A stretch of 64,000 bases of DNA from an uncultured Agathobacter sp. (GTDB lineage: Bacteria > Bacillota > Clostridia > Lachnospirales > Lachnospiraceae): the NCBI GenBank assembly GCA_934365945.1, contig CAKRNE010000009.1, positions 1-64,000 of the forward strand, read 5' to 3'. The notes beneath the pieces are model-generated. The model made no database searches. It was not told the DNA's origin and saw only the letters and a list, made by a program, of their open reading frames with translations. This document shows positions 52,481 through 60,975 of this stretch, piece by piece; the first letter of the stretch is position 1; each line of letters starts with the position of its first letter. The position numbers and the translations under genes were made by a program.

Positions 52481-53335
52481 CTATACTGCATGCAGATTTT
52501 TAAGTGATAAATCCATAATAGGTGCTGAATGTGTGAGCGCACCACTCGATACATAGTCTACACCAAGACCCTTTATTCTTTCAATGTTTTCTTTGGTAAC
52601 ATTTCCTGAAACTTCGATTTCGGCTCTGCCGTCAATGTAATCGATACACTGCTTTAAAAGCTCTGTGGACATGTTATCGAGCATGATAATATCGGCACCG
52701 GCTTCAACCGCATCCTTTACCATATCAAAGCTCTCTACCTCAACCTCAATCTTTCTGACAAAAGGGGCATAGGCCTTTGCCATGGCGATTGCCTTCTTCA
52801 CGCCGCCTGCTGCTCCGATGTGGTTATCCTTAAGAAGCACTCCGTCTGAAAGATTGTATCTGTGGTTGTTTCCACCGCCGACTCTGACTGAGTATTTTTC
52901 AAAGATTCTGTTGTTTGGAGTTGTCTTTCTGGTATCTAAAAGCCTGATGCCTGTGCCCTCTAAAAGTGCTGCAACCTGACTGGTATATGTGGCAATTCCA
53001 CTCATGCGCTGTAAATAATTGAGCGCAGTTCTCTCTCCGCATAAGAGCACTCTGATATCTCCGTAAACCTTGCCGATAAGCTGCTTATTTGCTACCTTAT
53101 CGCCATCCTTTACGTAAAACTCTACCTTTGTGTCTGCATCAAGCAGTGTGAATACTCTCTCAAAAACCTGCAGTCCACAGATGATTCCGTCCTGCTTGCA
53201 GATTAAATCCACCTCTCCTGCCTGTGGATGTGGCATCACGCTGTTTGTGGATACGTCCTCGCTTGTGATGTCCTCCTTTAATGCGCTTAATATGAATGGG
53301 TCTACGTTGAGGCCCAGTGTTACCTGATCGTACAT
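52481..53335 (-). CDS. nadC: Nicotinate-nucleotide pyrophosphorylase (carboxylating)
   Basis: A 284-residue quinolinate phosphoribosyltransferase: quinolinate and PRPP give nicotinate mononucleotide and CO2. Family blocks are LKEDITSEDVSTNSV, ERTALNYLQRMSGIAT, RLLDTRKTTPNNRIFEKYSVRVGGGNNHRYNLSDGVLLKDNH and EVEVESFDMVKDAVEAGADIIMLDNM. The start is codon 12 of the open frame, behind GAAAGGAATC. A 214-bp inverted-repeat element lies between nadB and this gene, so transcription from nadB must cross it. Confidence 0.95.
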   Translation of the reverse strand: MYDQVTLGLNVDPFILSALKEDITSEDVSTNSVMPHPQAGEVDLICKQDGIICGLQVFERVFTLLDADTKVEFYVKDGDKVANKQLIGKVYGDIRVLLCGERTALNYLQRMSGIATYTSQVAALLEGTGIRLLDTRKTTPNNRIFEKYSVRVGGGNNHRYNLSDGVLLKDNHIGAAGGVKKAIAMAKAYAPFVRKIEVEVESFDMVKDAVEAGADIIMLDNMSTELLKQCIDYIDGRAEIEVSGNVTKENIERIKGLGVDYVSSGALTHSAPIMDLSLKNLHAV

Positions 53336-53381
53336 ATATTTAGATTCCTTTCGTTGCATTCTTTGCATTTTTTGATATTAC

Positions 53382-53595
53382 GGTTTCGCACTTTTTAGGC
53401 TGTGTGGTGCCGGGGTAGTACTCAGTATATTCCTCTGAAAAATATGAAGTCAGCCACGGGATTTCTTTTGGATAGTGCTTTGTGATTTGCCACTTGTTCG
53501 CATTAACTGAGTTAATGGAACCCCGTGGCAGTTCATATTTTTCTTCGGAACACACTGTGTACTCTCCGGCTTCCCAGATTTACGAGTGCGAAACC
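53382..53595. repeat. 214-bp inverted-repeat element between nadB and nadC
   Basis: Perfect 11-bp ends (GGTTTCGCACT at 53382-53392; AGTGCGAAACC at 53585-53595). Inner arms pair again: AAAAATATGAA and GCCACGGG on the left with CCCGTGGC and TTCATATTTTT on the right. The centre is a perfect ATTAAC-TGA-GTTAAT hairpin (53502-53516). The 71-codon frame across it is a by-product of the palindrome, in my view. Likely a MITE-like insertion that is transcribed with the operon. Confidence 0.8.
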
Positions 53596-53727
53596 TGGTT
53601 ACTGCAGCTATTACCGTCCTTAAAATTGCCTCTATGAGGTACGGACTGTAATCTGCCTATAATTTCCGATATTGCTCGTATGGCCAGCCTTTGGCTGTCC
53701 ACTCGCTCCCCGGCCGAAACACAGATT

Positions 53728-55065
53728 CTATGCCTGAATGTAGGTGACACCAGATTCGGCTATCGTATCTTGTTCGCTGGTGCGACCCTCTATTGCCTCC
53801 ATCGCGAGCTTCCTGTATTCTCTCTCCACAGCTTTTTCATCGCTGTAATCTGCCAGATTGATGCTATCTGCGGCCTTTTGGGCTGCTATCTCATCATTTA
53901 CAAAACCAAGCTCAGCCATCTGTCCTGCTGCACGCTTTGCGAATACCAGGCTCTCTAGCAATGAATTGCTTGCAAGACGGTTTCTGCCGTGCACTCCGTT
54001 GCAGGCGGTCTCTCCGACTGCATAGAGACATTCCATGGATGTGCGGCTATGATGATTTACCTTGACACCGCCCATGAAATAGTGCTGTGCCGGAACAACA
54101 GGGATAGGCTCCTTGAAGACATCATACCCCATGTCCTTGCAATGTTCAATGATATTTGGAAAATGTGATACAAGCTCATCCCTTGGAATAGTACGCAAAT
54201 CCTCCCATACAAAGTCTGTGCCGTCCTTTTTCATCTGCTCACGGATTTTGCCGGTCAGCACGTCTCTTGGTAAGAGCTCATCGACAAACCTGTTCATATT
54301 CTTGTCCAAAAGCTTAGCCCCCTCGCCTCTTACGGACTCTGAAATGAGAAAGCTTCTGTCCTCATGCTTTTTCGTGTAAAAGGTCGTTGGGTGAATCTGC
54401 ACATAGTCTGGGTTTTTAAGCTCTATGCCATGCTTTTTTGCAATGGCAAGTGAGTCACCTGTCAGATGTCTGAAATTCGTTGAAAATCTGTACAATCCTC
54501 CGACTCCGCCACAAGCCATGACAGTGTATGCAGCCGTCACCTTTTCCAGCGTGCCATCCTGTTTTCTGATGATGGCGCCACAGCATTTGTTATCCCTTTC
54601 TATGATATCAACCATCGTCGTATACTCCATGAGTGTCACATTTGAAAGCTTCTTAACCTGTGCAAGCAGCGTGCTTGTTATCTCTTTTCCGGTCACATCC
54701 TCATGGAAAATAATTCTGTTGTGTGAATGAGCTCCCTCTCTCGTATAGGCAAGTGAGCCGTCATCATTTCTCGCAAAATCTGCTCCATATGAAACAAGAT
54801 CATTCACCACCTCAGGTGATGAGTTTATCATTATCTCAACCGACTCCTTGTCATTCTCGTAGTGGCCGGCCTTTAATGTATCCTCAAAAAAGCTGTCAAA
54901 ATCGGACTGCTCCTTGAGCATGCACATGCCGCCCTGCGCCAGAAATGAATCGTTGCTCTCAAGATCTGACTTTGTTATCAGTGTAATTCTTATGTCTCTT
55001 GGAAGCTTAAGTGCACAATAAAGACCTGAGCAGCCACTTCCCACAATAAGTACATCTGTATTCAT
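53728..55065 (-). CDS. nadB: L-aspartate oxidase
   Basis: A 445-residue flavoprotein that oxidises L-aspartate to iminoaspartate, the first step of de novo NAD synthesis. The FAD-binding start (DVLIVGSGCSGLYCALKL), SLAQGGM-type block (SFLAQGGMCML), the active-site HPTTF (VQIHPTTFYTKKH), SESVRGEGAKLLD and GVHGRNRLASNSLLESLVFAKRAA are all present. It is shorter than E. coli NadB (540) because the C-terminal helical extension is reduced. GAGGTAACATATT precedes the ATG. It faces nadA across a shared control region. Confidence 0.94.
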   Translation of the reverse strand: MNTDVLIVGSGCSGLYCALKLPRDIRITLITKSDLESNDSFLAQGGMCMLKEQSDFDSFFEDTLKAGHYENDKESVEIMINSSPEVVNDLVSYGADFARNDDGSLAYTREGAHSHNRIIFHEDVTGKEITSTLLAQVKKLSNVTLMEYTTMVDIIERDNKCCGAIIRKQDGTLEKVTAAYTVMACGGVGGLYRFSTNFRHLTGDSLAIAKKHGIELKNPDYVQIHPTTFYTKKHEDRSFLISESVRGEGAKLLDKNMNRFVDELLPRDVLTGKIREQMKKDGTDFVWEDLRTIPRDELVSHFPNIIEHCKDMGYDVFKEPIPVVPAQHYFMGGVKVNHHSRTSMECLYAVGETACNGVHGRNRLASNSLLESLVFAKRAAGQMAELGFVNDEIAAQKAADSINLADYSDEKAVEREYRKLAMEAIEGRTSEQDTIAESGVTYIQA

Positions 55066-55155
55066 AATATGTTACCTCTTTTATTTACCTGCATCCACCG
55101 ATGTAGCCGCTTCTTTAGCAACATCCCCCAGGATGCGATTTACTGTAATGGGCGT

Positions 55156-55234
55156 ATTATAACACTAAAATTTACAACTGACAAGACACCTGTAAAACTT
55201 TTGTGTTGACAGCTGGTTTACAGCTAAGTATAAT
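55156..55234. promoter_or_regulatory. Divergent nadB/nadA promoters with a NiaR-type operator
   Basis: For nadB the minus strand has TTGTCA (55184-55179), 17 bp, TATAAT (55161-55156). For nadA the plus strand has TTGACA (55206-55211), 17 bp, TATAAT (55229-55234), a full consensus. Between them ACAAGACACCTGTAA (55181-55195) overlaps the nadB -35 and resembles NiaR sites as I recall them (ACAGGTGTC half). GCTG...CAGC (55212-55224) forms a second dyad in the nadA spacer. Confidence 0.75.
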
Positions 55235-55345
55235 GACAAGTAACTTATTTATTTTGGCCGGTTCTTTATGTAAAATCCAAAAGGAGCTTACATTCATATA
55301 ACTGAGCTTCAATCACACTAGGAATTTCAAGAGGTATATCATATT

Positions 55346-56266
55346 ATGATGACAACAAGAGAATTACAGGATGAAATTATCCGATTAAAAAAGGAAAACG
55401 ATATCTGTATATTAGCTCACGCTTATCAGAGTCACGAGATACTTGAGGTTGCCGACTTCACAGGCGACTCATACGGACTCAGCAAGCAGGCTGCCACAGC
55501 ACCACAGAAGAATGTGCTCATGTGCGGTGTCCGCTTCATGGCAGAGACCTGCAAGATTTTATCGCCTGACAAGCATGTGTTTTTGTCAAACAGCGCAGCA
55601 GGCTGTCCTATGGCGGAGCAGCTTGATGTAGAGCTCTTACAATCGTTAAAGGACGAGAACCCTGACTATACAGTGGTTGCCTACATAAACACCACATCAG
55701 AGCTTAAAACCATATGCGATGTGTGCGTCACATCCTCATCCGCTGTAAAAATTATTAAAAATATTAACAACGACAAGATTCTTTTCATCCCTGACTGCAA
55801 CCTGGGCGCATGGGTTGAGGAACAGGTTCCGGAAAAGACCTTCAAATTCGTACATGGCGGCTGTCCTACTCACCTGCGCATGTCAATAGCAGATGTTGAG
55901 AGAGCAAAAGCGGCTCATCCTGCTGCAAAGCTTCTCGTACATCCGGAGTGCCTTGCTGAGGTTTCAAAGGCTGCAGACTATATCGGAAGCACCACCGGCA
56001 TCATTGACTATGCTAAAAACAGCACAGACAAGGAATTTATCATCGGAACTGAAAACAGCATACTGCAGCACTTACAGTACGAGTGTCCTGACAAGAGCTT
56101 CTATCCGCTCTCAAAGGACTGCGTATGCCACAATATGAAGCTCACTACCCTGATGGATGTATACAATTGTGTTAAGGGAGCAGGCGGAGAAGAAATCATA
56201 CTGCCTGACGATATAAGAACAAAGGCCAAGGCCTGCATAGATACCATGCTCACACTTGGAGAGTAA
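55346..56266 (+). CDS. nadA: Quinolinate synthase
   Basis: A 306-residue 4Fe-4S enzyme that condenses iminoaspartate with dihydroxyacetone phosphate to quinolinate. Three pseudo-repeats are visible (DICILAHAYQSHEILEVADFTGDSYGLSKQA; YINTTSELKTICDVCVTSS; VHPECLAEVSKAADYIGSTTG), with the cluster cysteines near CGVRFMAETCK, HPECLAEV and KDCVCHNMKL. AAGAGGT precedes the ATG. It is transcribed away from nadB, nadC and niaR, so the pathway is complete to nicotinate mononucleotide here, and ends at a strong terminator. Confidence 0.95.
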   Translation: MMTTRELQDEIIRLKKENDICILAHAYQSHEILEVADFTGDSYGLSKQAATAPQKNVLMCGVRFMAETCKILSPDKHVFLSNSAAGCPMAEQLDVELLQSLKDENPDYTVVAYINTTSELKTICDVCVTSSSAVKIIKNINNDKILFIPDCNLGAWVEEQVPEKTFKFVHGGCPTHLRMSIADVERAKAAHPAAKLLVHPECLAEVSKAADYIGSTTGIIDYAKNSTDKEFIIGTENSILQHLQYECPDKSFYPLSKDCVCHNMKLTTLMDVYNCVKGAGGEEIILPDDIRTKAKACIDTMLTLGE

Positions 56267-56280
56267 TTTAATCGCAAGTT

Positions 56281-56324
56281 AAAAGACCACAGTTCATCTG
56301 TTTTGATGCACTGTGGTCTTTTTT
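56281..56324 (+). terminator. Terminator of nadA
   Basis: AAAAGACCACAGT / ACTGTGGTCTTTTTT, a perfect stem of 13 bp with a T-run on the plus strand. Confidence 0.9.
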
Positions 56325-56374
56325 AATTAATTGATGATAATACCTCATCTGAATAATACTTATTTCACATCCGC

Positions 56375-57388
56375 CTAATTAAATCCGACAACCTTCTGAG
56401 AAAGCTTATATGCACCAATAGCTACTTTCCTGCCACCTTTGCCCGGCAGGTTCATTATCTGTCCCATGACACCATGGCGCAGCTTCTTGTAGGTTTCCTC
56501 ATCGTGCTCCTTCATGTATGCCCAAAGCTCCTCCTTCTTTGCCATGTTCTCATCTGTGCCTGAGATAATTGCAAGAATAGTAGATATGGTCGTGATAATC
56601 TCCAGATAGCTGTACATATACTTCCTGCACATTTCATTTTTTATCTCGTGCAGATTTACATCGTCAAACATAATCTTATTTACACGAATCTGCTGGTCGA
56701 TACGGCGTATCATGACCTGCTCATTGACCGACTGGTCATCACGTCCGATAAAATATCTGTAGAAGTCCACATCCAGATAGTACATTGTGCGCACATACGG
56801 CAATGGCTTGTATACATAGATATTGTCCACATAAAAGGTATGCTTCGGAAGCTCAAGTCCACAGCTTCGCAAAAGCTCTGTCCTGTATATTACCGAATGC
56901 ATCAGTATGTAATGTCCCTTGTGGATATGCTTTATGTCACTCCAGGTAAATACCTCATTTCTCGGGAAGCCGGTCTGGCGCATGACCTTTTTACGCCTTG
57001 CTCCCTCCTTCTCATAGACATAGTTGGCAAGAAGCATATCAATCTGTGTGTCCTCCTGCTCAAACTCCCTGAGCTTATCCAGTATCTTCTTATATGAATC
57101 GAGGTCTACCCAGTCATCACTGTCCACAACCTTGAAATATTTGCCTGTAGCATTTTTAAGGCCTGTGTTTACCGCCTGTCCGTGTCCACCATTCTCCTGG
57201 TGTACAGCCTTTACTATGTCAGGATATTCGGCTGCATATCTGTCAGCTATCGCTGCTGTCTCATCCTTTGAACCGTCGTCAACAATAATTATCTCCACAT
57301 CATCTCCACCCGGCAGGATAGATTCTATACAATGCTCCATGTAGTCCTTTGAATTGTAACATGGGATTGCAAAACTAAGTAATTTCAT
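56375..57388 (-). CDS. Family 2 glycosyltransferase
   Basis: A 337-residue GT-A glycosyltransferase. The N-terminal domain has FAIPCYNSKDYMEHCIESIL, the nucleotide site IIIVDDGSKDETAAIADRYA, GHGQAVNTGLKNATGKYFKVVDSDDWVD (the metal-binding DxD-like SDD) and ends with a helical C-terminal third. It should transfer a sugar from a nucleotide donor to a surface glycan; donor and acceptor are unknown. The start is codon 16 of the open frame behind GGGGAAGAAG. It stands alone and has its own promoter with an operator-like dyad. Confidence 0.87.
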   Translation of the reverse strand: MKLLSFAIPCYNSKDYMEHCIESILPGGDDVEIIIVDDGSKDETAAIADRYAAEYPDIVKAVHQENGGHGQAVNTGLKNATGKYFKVVDSDDWVDLDSYKKILDKLREFEQEDTQIDMLLANYVYEKEGARRKKVMRQTGFPRNEVFTWSDIKHIHKGHYILMHSVIYRTELLRSCGLELPKHTFYVDNIYVYKPLPYVRTMYYLDVDFYRYFIGRDDQSVNEQVMIRRIDQQIRVNKIMFDDVNLHEIKNEMCRKYMYSYLEIITTISTILAIISGTDENMAKKEELWAYMKEHDEETYKKLRHGVMGQIMNLPGKGGRKVAIGAYKLSQKVVGFN

Positions 57389-57474
57389 CTTCTTCCCCTT
57401 GTAAAAAAATAATATCGCTGTTTGATTATGCATAAAATTCTATCCTATATGCAATAACAAATACCGATACTATA

Positions 57475-57526
57475 ATTATACACAAAATCATGATATTGTC
57501 TAAGGATTTTTTGTGGTACCTTAGAC
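57475..57526 (-). promoter_or_regulatory. Promoter and operator-like dyad of the glycosyltransferase gene
   Basis: Minus strand: TAGACA (57502-57497), 16 bp, TATAAT (57480-57475). A perfect 8-bp inverted repeat, GTCTAAGG (57498-57505) and CCTTAGAC (57519-57526) with a 13-bp spacer, overlaps the -35 box. A repressor bound there would block the promoter. Confidence 0.55.
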
Positions 57527-57684
57527 CTACACACTTTGTTCATATTTTGTTTACAGAAAAGTGAAATTCAAAACACACGGTTTTCACAATTGATTTGTAT
57601 ACTAACATCATAAACGAAAGATACAAAACAAAAGCAACAAAACATATTAATTACGCAATACTCATACTAATCTTTTTCATATAT

Positions 57685-57722
57685 AGCCGATGCAAGCCAC
57701 ATGCATCGGCTTCCTCTTTTTT
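57685..57722 (+). terminator. Plus-strand terminator without an annotated gene
   Basis: AGCCGATGCA / TGCATCGGCT perfect 10-bp stem, 7-base loop, then TCCTCTTTTTT on the plus strand. Both flanking genes run on the minus strand, where no T-run follows. It may still end the ligase transcript, or close a small plus-strand RNA. Confidence 0.65.
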
Positions 57723-57753
57723 AGAGCATTATATAGGTATTGGATTATTTCTA

Positions 57754-59268
57754 TCAGCTTCTCTTTATCTTACGTGAGGCTGTCTTTTCAAACTCACTCC
57801 CCCGCACTTTAAGACTATAGATACGCTTGTAGGCAGGTGCATTCACATTGTATGCATCAATAAGCTCCTGCAGGGCTGCCCTTATATCGACAATACCGAC
57901 ATTTTGAGCATACTCGCTGTCCGAGAAAATCTCAGCCTCAATCACACCTTCAGACTCACGCACTATGATTTCCTTTATGAGATGATTCACACTCAGAGCA
58001 TTTTCAAGCTCCTCCGGTGACACATTCTCGCCGTTTTTGGTGATAATCAGATTCTTTCTTCTGCCGGTCAGATAAATATATCCATCCTCGTCCACATAGC
58101 CTAAATCGCCCGTGTGAAGCCAGCCGTCAGACAGTGTCTCCTCTGTCTCCTTTGGCATCTTATAATAGCCCTGCATCACGCTTGTACCGCGGACTAAAAG
58201 CTCACCGTCAACTGTTTTTGCCTCACAGTTTGGCATCAGCTTGCCTACAGAGTTTTTGCGGATATCCCAGCTTAGATTGGTGCTGATGACCGGAGAACAC
58301 TCTGTCATGCCATAGCCCTGCAATATGGTAATCCCAAACTCTGCAAATAAATCAACATAGTCAGGATTCAGATATGCCCCGCCACTGCAGATGGTATTAA
58401 GTCTCTCTCCAAATATCTTTTTGCGGACCGGCTCTGCCGGAAGTCCTGCTGCCCTTACCTCCTCGAGCTTTCTGGCAAATGTCTCAATCATAAGAGGCAC
58501 CATAAGAATCATATCTGGAGCAAAAAGCTGTATATTTTTTGCCATGCGCATGATGGAATCATTGATGCATATTACAGAGCCCAGTGAAATTCCCTTCAAA
58601 ATATCCATACTCAGACAGTATGCATGATGAATCGGAAGCACAGACAAAATTACCGTGTGCGGTGCAATTTTCATATCAAGGCAGGTGGCATTTTCAGCCA
58701 GGTTGTTCTGCGTCAGCATGACTCCCTTGCTCTTTCCGGTGGTTCCGGATGTAAACATAATAGTGCAAAGCGCATCCTCTGCCACAGCAGGCTCGTAGCT
58801 TCCCCTGTTGTCATCTATAAGTCCATTAAACGAAAGTACCTGAGGGCAATGCTCTGTACTGTTCATAGACACATACACATTTATATCATGACAGCTTTTA
58901 GCTGCGGCCTCAGCCACATCCAAACGTGCCTCATCAAATATAAGCATCCTCACATCAGCTCTGTCCAAAAGCTCACATATATCAGCTGCCGGAAGCGATG
59001 CATCGATTGGAACCGCAACACTTCCGCTTTCTGTGATTGCCAGATATGACACTATCCACTCATATGATGATGGACCGATTACAGCGATATGCTGCCCCTT
59101 TTTGCCAAGCTTTTCGATGGCATTGGCAAAGCTGTCTGTGTCATCCTTAAGCTCACTGTAGGTCCTTGACTCTATCTCATTTTTGGATTTTTTCCATCTT
59201 ATCGCGTCATCCGCACCGTAATTTTCTTTTGCATATGAAAGAATTTCAGGAATTGTGTGAAATAACAT
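57754..59268 (-). CDS. AMP-forming acyl ligase / adenylation enzyme
   Basis: A 504-residue ANL-superfamily enzyme that activates a carboxylic acid as its adenylate and passes it to a thiol. Motifs: A3 (FTSGTTGKSKGVMLTQ), A5 (LQGYGMTECSPVI), A7 (GWLHTGDLGYVDEDGY), A8 (GRRKNLIITKNGENVSPEELE) and the final catalytic Lys region (EKTASRKIKRS). The A8 sequence resembles fatty-acyl-CoA ligases more than NRPS A-domains. With the carrier-protein gene 21 bp upstream, a carrier protein rather than CoA may be the acceptor. It is the last gene of the five-gene operon. DltA is excluded by the absence of dltB/dltD. Confidence 0.85.
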   Translation of the reverse strand: MLFHTIPEILSYAKENYGADDAIRWKKSKNEIESRTYSELKDDTDSFANAIEKLGKKGQHIAVIGPSSYEWIVSYLAITESGSVAVPIDASLPAADICELLDRADVRMLIFDEARLDVAEAAAKSCHDINVYVSMNSTEHCPQVLSFNGLIDDNRGSYEPAVAEDALCTIMFTSGTTGKSKGVMLTQNNLAENATCLDMKIAPHTVILSVLPIHHAYCLSMDILKGISLGSVICINDSIMRMAKNIQLFAPDMILMVPLMIETFARKLEEVRAAGLPAEPVRKKIFGERLNTICSGGAYLNPDYVDLFAEFGITILQGYGMTECSPVISTNLSWDIRKNSVGKLMPNCEAKTVDGELLVRGTSVMQGYYKMPKETEETLSDGWLHTGDLGYVDEDGYIYLTGRRKNLIITKNGENVSPEELENALSVNHLIKEIIVRESEGVIEAEIFSDSEYAQNVGIVDIRAALQELIDAYNVNAPAYKRIYSLKVRGSEFEKTASRKIKRS

Positions 59269-59289
59269 ATTTTCTCCTATCCGCGCCCA

Positions 59290-59520
59290 TTATGCGTCTT
59301 TTAATGTCTCAAGATAATCTATTGCTTCCTGTACTGTGCGGATTTCCGCTGCCTTTGTCTGCTCAATCTCCACATCAAAGGTATCCTCAATCTCTCCGAG
59401 CATGCTCATGAAGTCAAATGACGTAAAGCCCAGATCCTCCATAAAACGGGACTCCTCATGCACATCTGCCGGCTGAACATCAACATAATTACAGATAATT
59501 TCCACTAATTCATCAAACAT
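59290..59520 (-). CDS. Acyl/peptidyl carrier protein
   Basis: A 76-residue four-helix carrier protein. Ser34 in DLGFTSFDF is the phosphopantetheine attachment site. The usual fatty-acid ACP motif DSLD is replaced by TSFD, as in specialised carriers. It should hold the acyl group loaded by the ligase encoded next to it and present it to the condensation protein encoded 36 bp upstream. Confidence 0.9.
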   Translation of the reverse strand: MFDELVEIICNYVDVQPADVHEESRFMEDLGFTSFDFMSMLGEIEDTFDVEIEQTKAAEIRTVQEAIDYLETLKDA

Positions 59521-59556
59521 AATAATCTCCTTTTACCTAATACGTTTCCTAATCCA

Positions 59557-60975
59557 CTACACTAATTTAATGATTTCACCTATTGTAAGCTCAGGGTTTT
59601 CTGCACCCTTGAACATGATTTTGCACAGGTAATAGTACATATACTCAAGCTGTTTTCTTGAGACTGCCTTGACCTGATGCTCGAAGCTGAAATCCAGTCC
59701 ATTGTCCTCCGGGCGGTGCATTACCGTAAGATACATAGCCTGCGTGGTCATGCCGTTCGGGTACCACTTGGTCTTGTATTTTATATCTCCGAGGTCATTT
59801 AAGCCCTTTTCCTTTAAGGTCATAGGCTGATATGTCAGCGACATCGGCTCATATGTAAGCCCCGCCTTTGGCTGCGGATATGTCTTTGAGCGCAGCGCAA
59901 AGTACTCTGTCGGGTTGTAGTTTGCATGGCGGAACAGCTCGTTTTGCTTATCCCTGATGGTATACACGGCATCGATAAAGCGTACATCCTTTGAAAAGCT
60001 CGTCCTAAACGGAAACGAATGAATACGTGTGCCGCCCGACCTCTTCTCCTTTAGTGTCGCACGTCTGGCGATGGCATTGTTTACGGAGACATCATCGAAG
60101 CCGTTTTCCTTCTGGAAAAATGTCCTGATGCCCATAAGCAGCAGACATGCAAGCGAAACATGATATTTCTCACAAAAATCCATAAGACGCTTTGTCGGCT
60201 CAGCCTCCAGATGAAAGATATCAAGCGCTGAGGTGACATCATCCGATGCATTGAACGCACTCCTTAGCTTGTCATCATGCATCAGCTTCCTTGCCGTCTC
60301 AAGCTTTGCTGTGCCGTCGATTCCGTTGTAGATTGGCTCCGACTGTCCGATAAGCTTCTCAAAGAACTCTCTGTCCCTAAGCTGCGCCTTGCTTCCGGCT
60401 TCATATGCCAGATCCTTCTTTATCTGCTCGATATATGAGCACATATCCTTTGGAAAAGGTACTCCCTCGTACATGGCATTGCAGTATATCTCGATAATAT
60501 CCTTTAAAAATGCAATAAGTGACTGCGCATCAACCACCATGTGATGACCTAAGAAGTACACTCCATTAAAGCCATCAGGCATCTTTATCATCACGATTTT
60601 GGTCATAGGAGAATCCTCAAACTCAAACGGCACCTGTGTCCAGCCTCTCATTTCATTCTCTGCCTCATCCATGGTCATATCAGTAAAATCCCTGAAATCG
60701 ACAGTTCTCTCATTAAGATCCTCATCCACATCCGCAATATACTGATAGCACTCTCCATCCTTATCCCTTGTAAAACGGATACGCATGGCCTCGTTTCTGG
60801 CATACGCGTAGTTGATTGAATCCCTTAGCACGTTCCAGTCAAGCTCCGTGCCGATTGTGAGGCTTGTACCGATATTGAGCACAGCCATATTCGGACAGTA
60901 CTTTGCATAGTACAAATGAAATTTTTGTGCAACCGTAATCGGATATACGTTGTGTCCCTTTCTCGTCTTCATCAT
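59557..60975 (-). CDS. Free-standing condensation-domain protein
   Basis: A 472-residue protein of the NRPS condensation / CoA-dependent acyltransferase fold. The active motif is His144-His145-Met-Val-Val-Asp149-Ala150 (HHxxxD kept, final Gly replaced by Ala). The N-terminal YPITVAQKFHLYY and the second-half channel blocks (SVNNAIARRATL; GTRIHSFPFRTSF) also fit. It contains no adenylation or carrier domain, so it must work with the separate ACP and ligase, joining the acyl group to an amine or alcohol acceptor. Its ATG overlaps the hydrolase stop (ATGA). GGAG lies seven bases upstream. Confidence 0.82.
   Translation of the reverse strand: MMKTRKGHNVYPITVAQKFHLYYAKYCPNMAVLNIGTSLTIGTELDWNVLRDSINYAYARNEAMRIRFTRDKDGECYQYIADVDEDLNERTVDFRDFTDMTMDEAENEMRGWTQVPFEFEDSPMTKIVMIKMPDGFNGVYFLGHHMVVDAQSLIAFLKDIIEIYCNAMYEGVPFPKDMCSYIEQIKKDLAYEAGSKAQLRDREFFEKLIGQSEPIYNGIDGTAKLETARKLMHDDKLRSAFNASDDVTSALDIFHLEAEPTKRLMDFCEKYHVSLACLLLMGIRTFFQKENGFDDVSVNNAIARRATLKEKRSGGTRIHSFPFRTSFSKDVRFIDAVYTIRDKQNELFRHANYNPTEYFALRSKTYPQPKAGLTYEPMSLTYQPMTLKEKGLNDLGDIKYKTKWYPNGMTTQAMYLTVMHRPEDNGLDFSFEHQVKAVSRKQLEYMYYYLCKIMFKGAENPELTIGEIIKLV

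Noticed and set aside
53340..53555. A 71-codon minus-strand frame across the palindrome near nadC
   Set aside because: It is coextensive with the inverted-repeat element, lacks a good ribosome site and has no recognisable domain, though copies elsewhere could show otherwise.
57595..57777. A 60-codon plus-strand frame before the ligase 3' end
   Set aside because: No ribosome site, AT-rich low-complexity product, and it crosses a terminator hairpin.
57754..59520. Ligase plus carrier protein as a dlt (teichoic-acid D-alanylation) operon
   Set aside because: No dltB or dltD, the ligase resembles acyl-CoA ligases, and a condensation protein is present.
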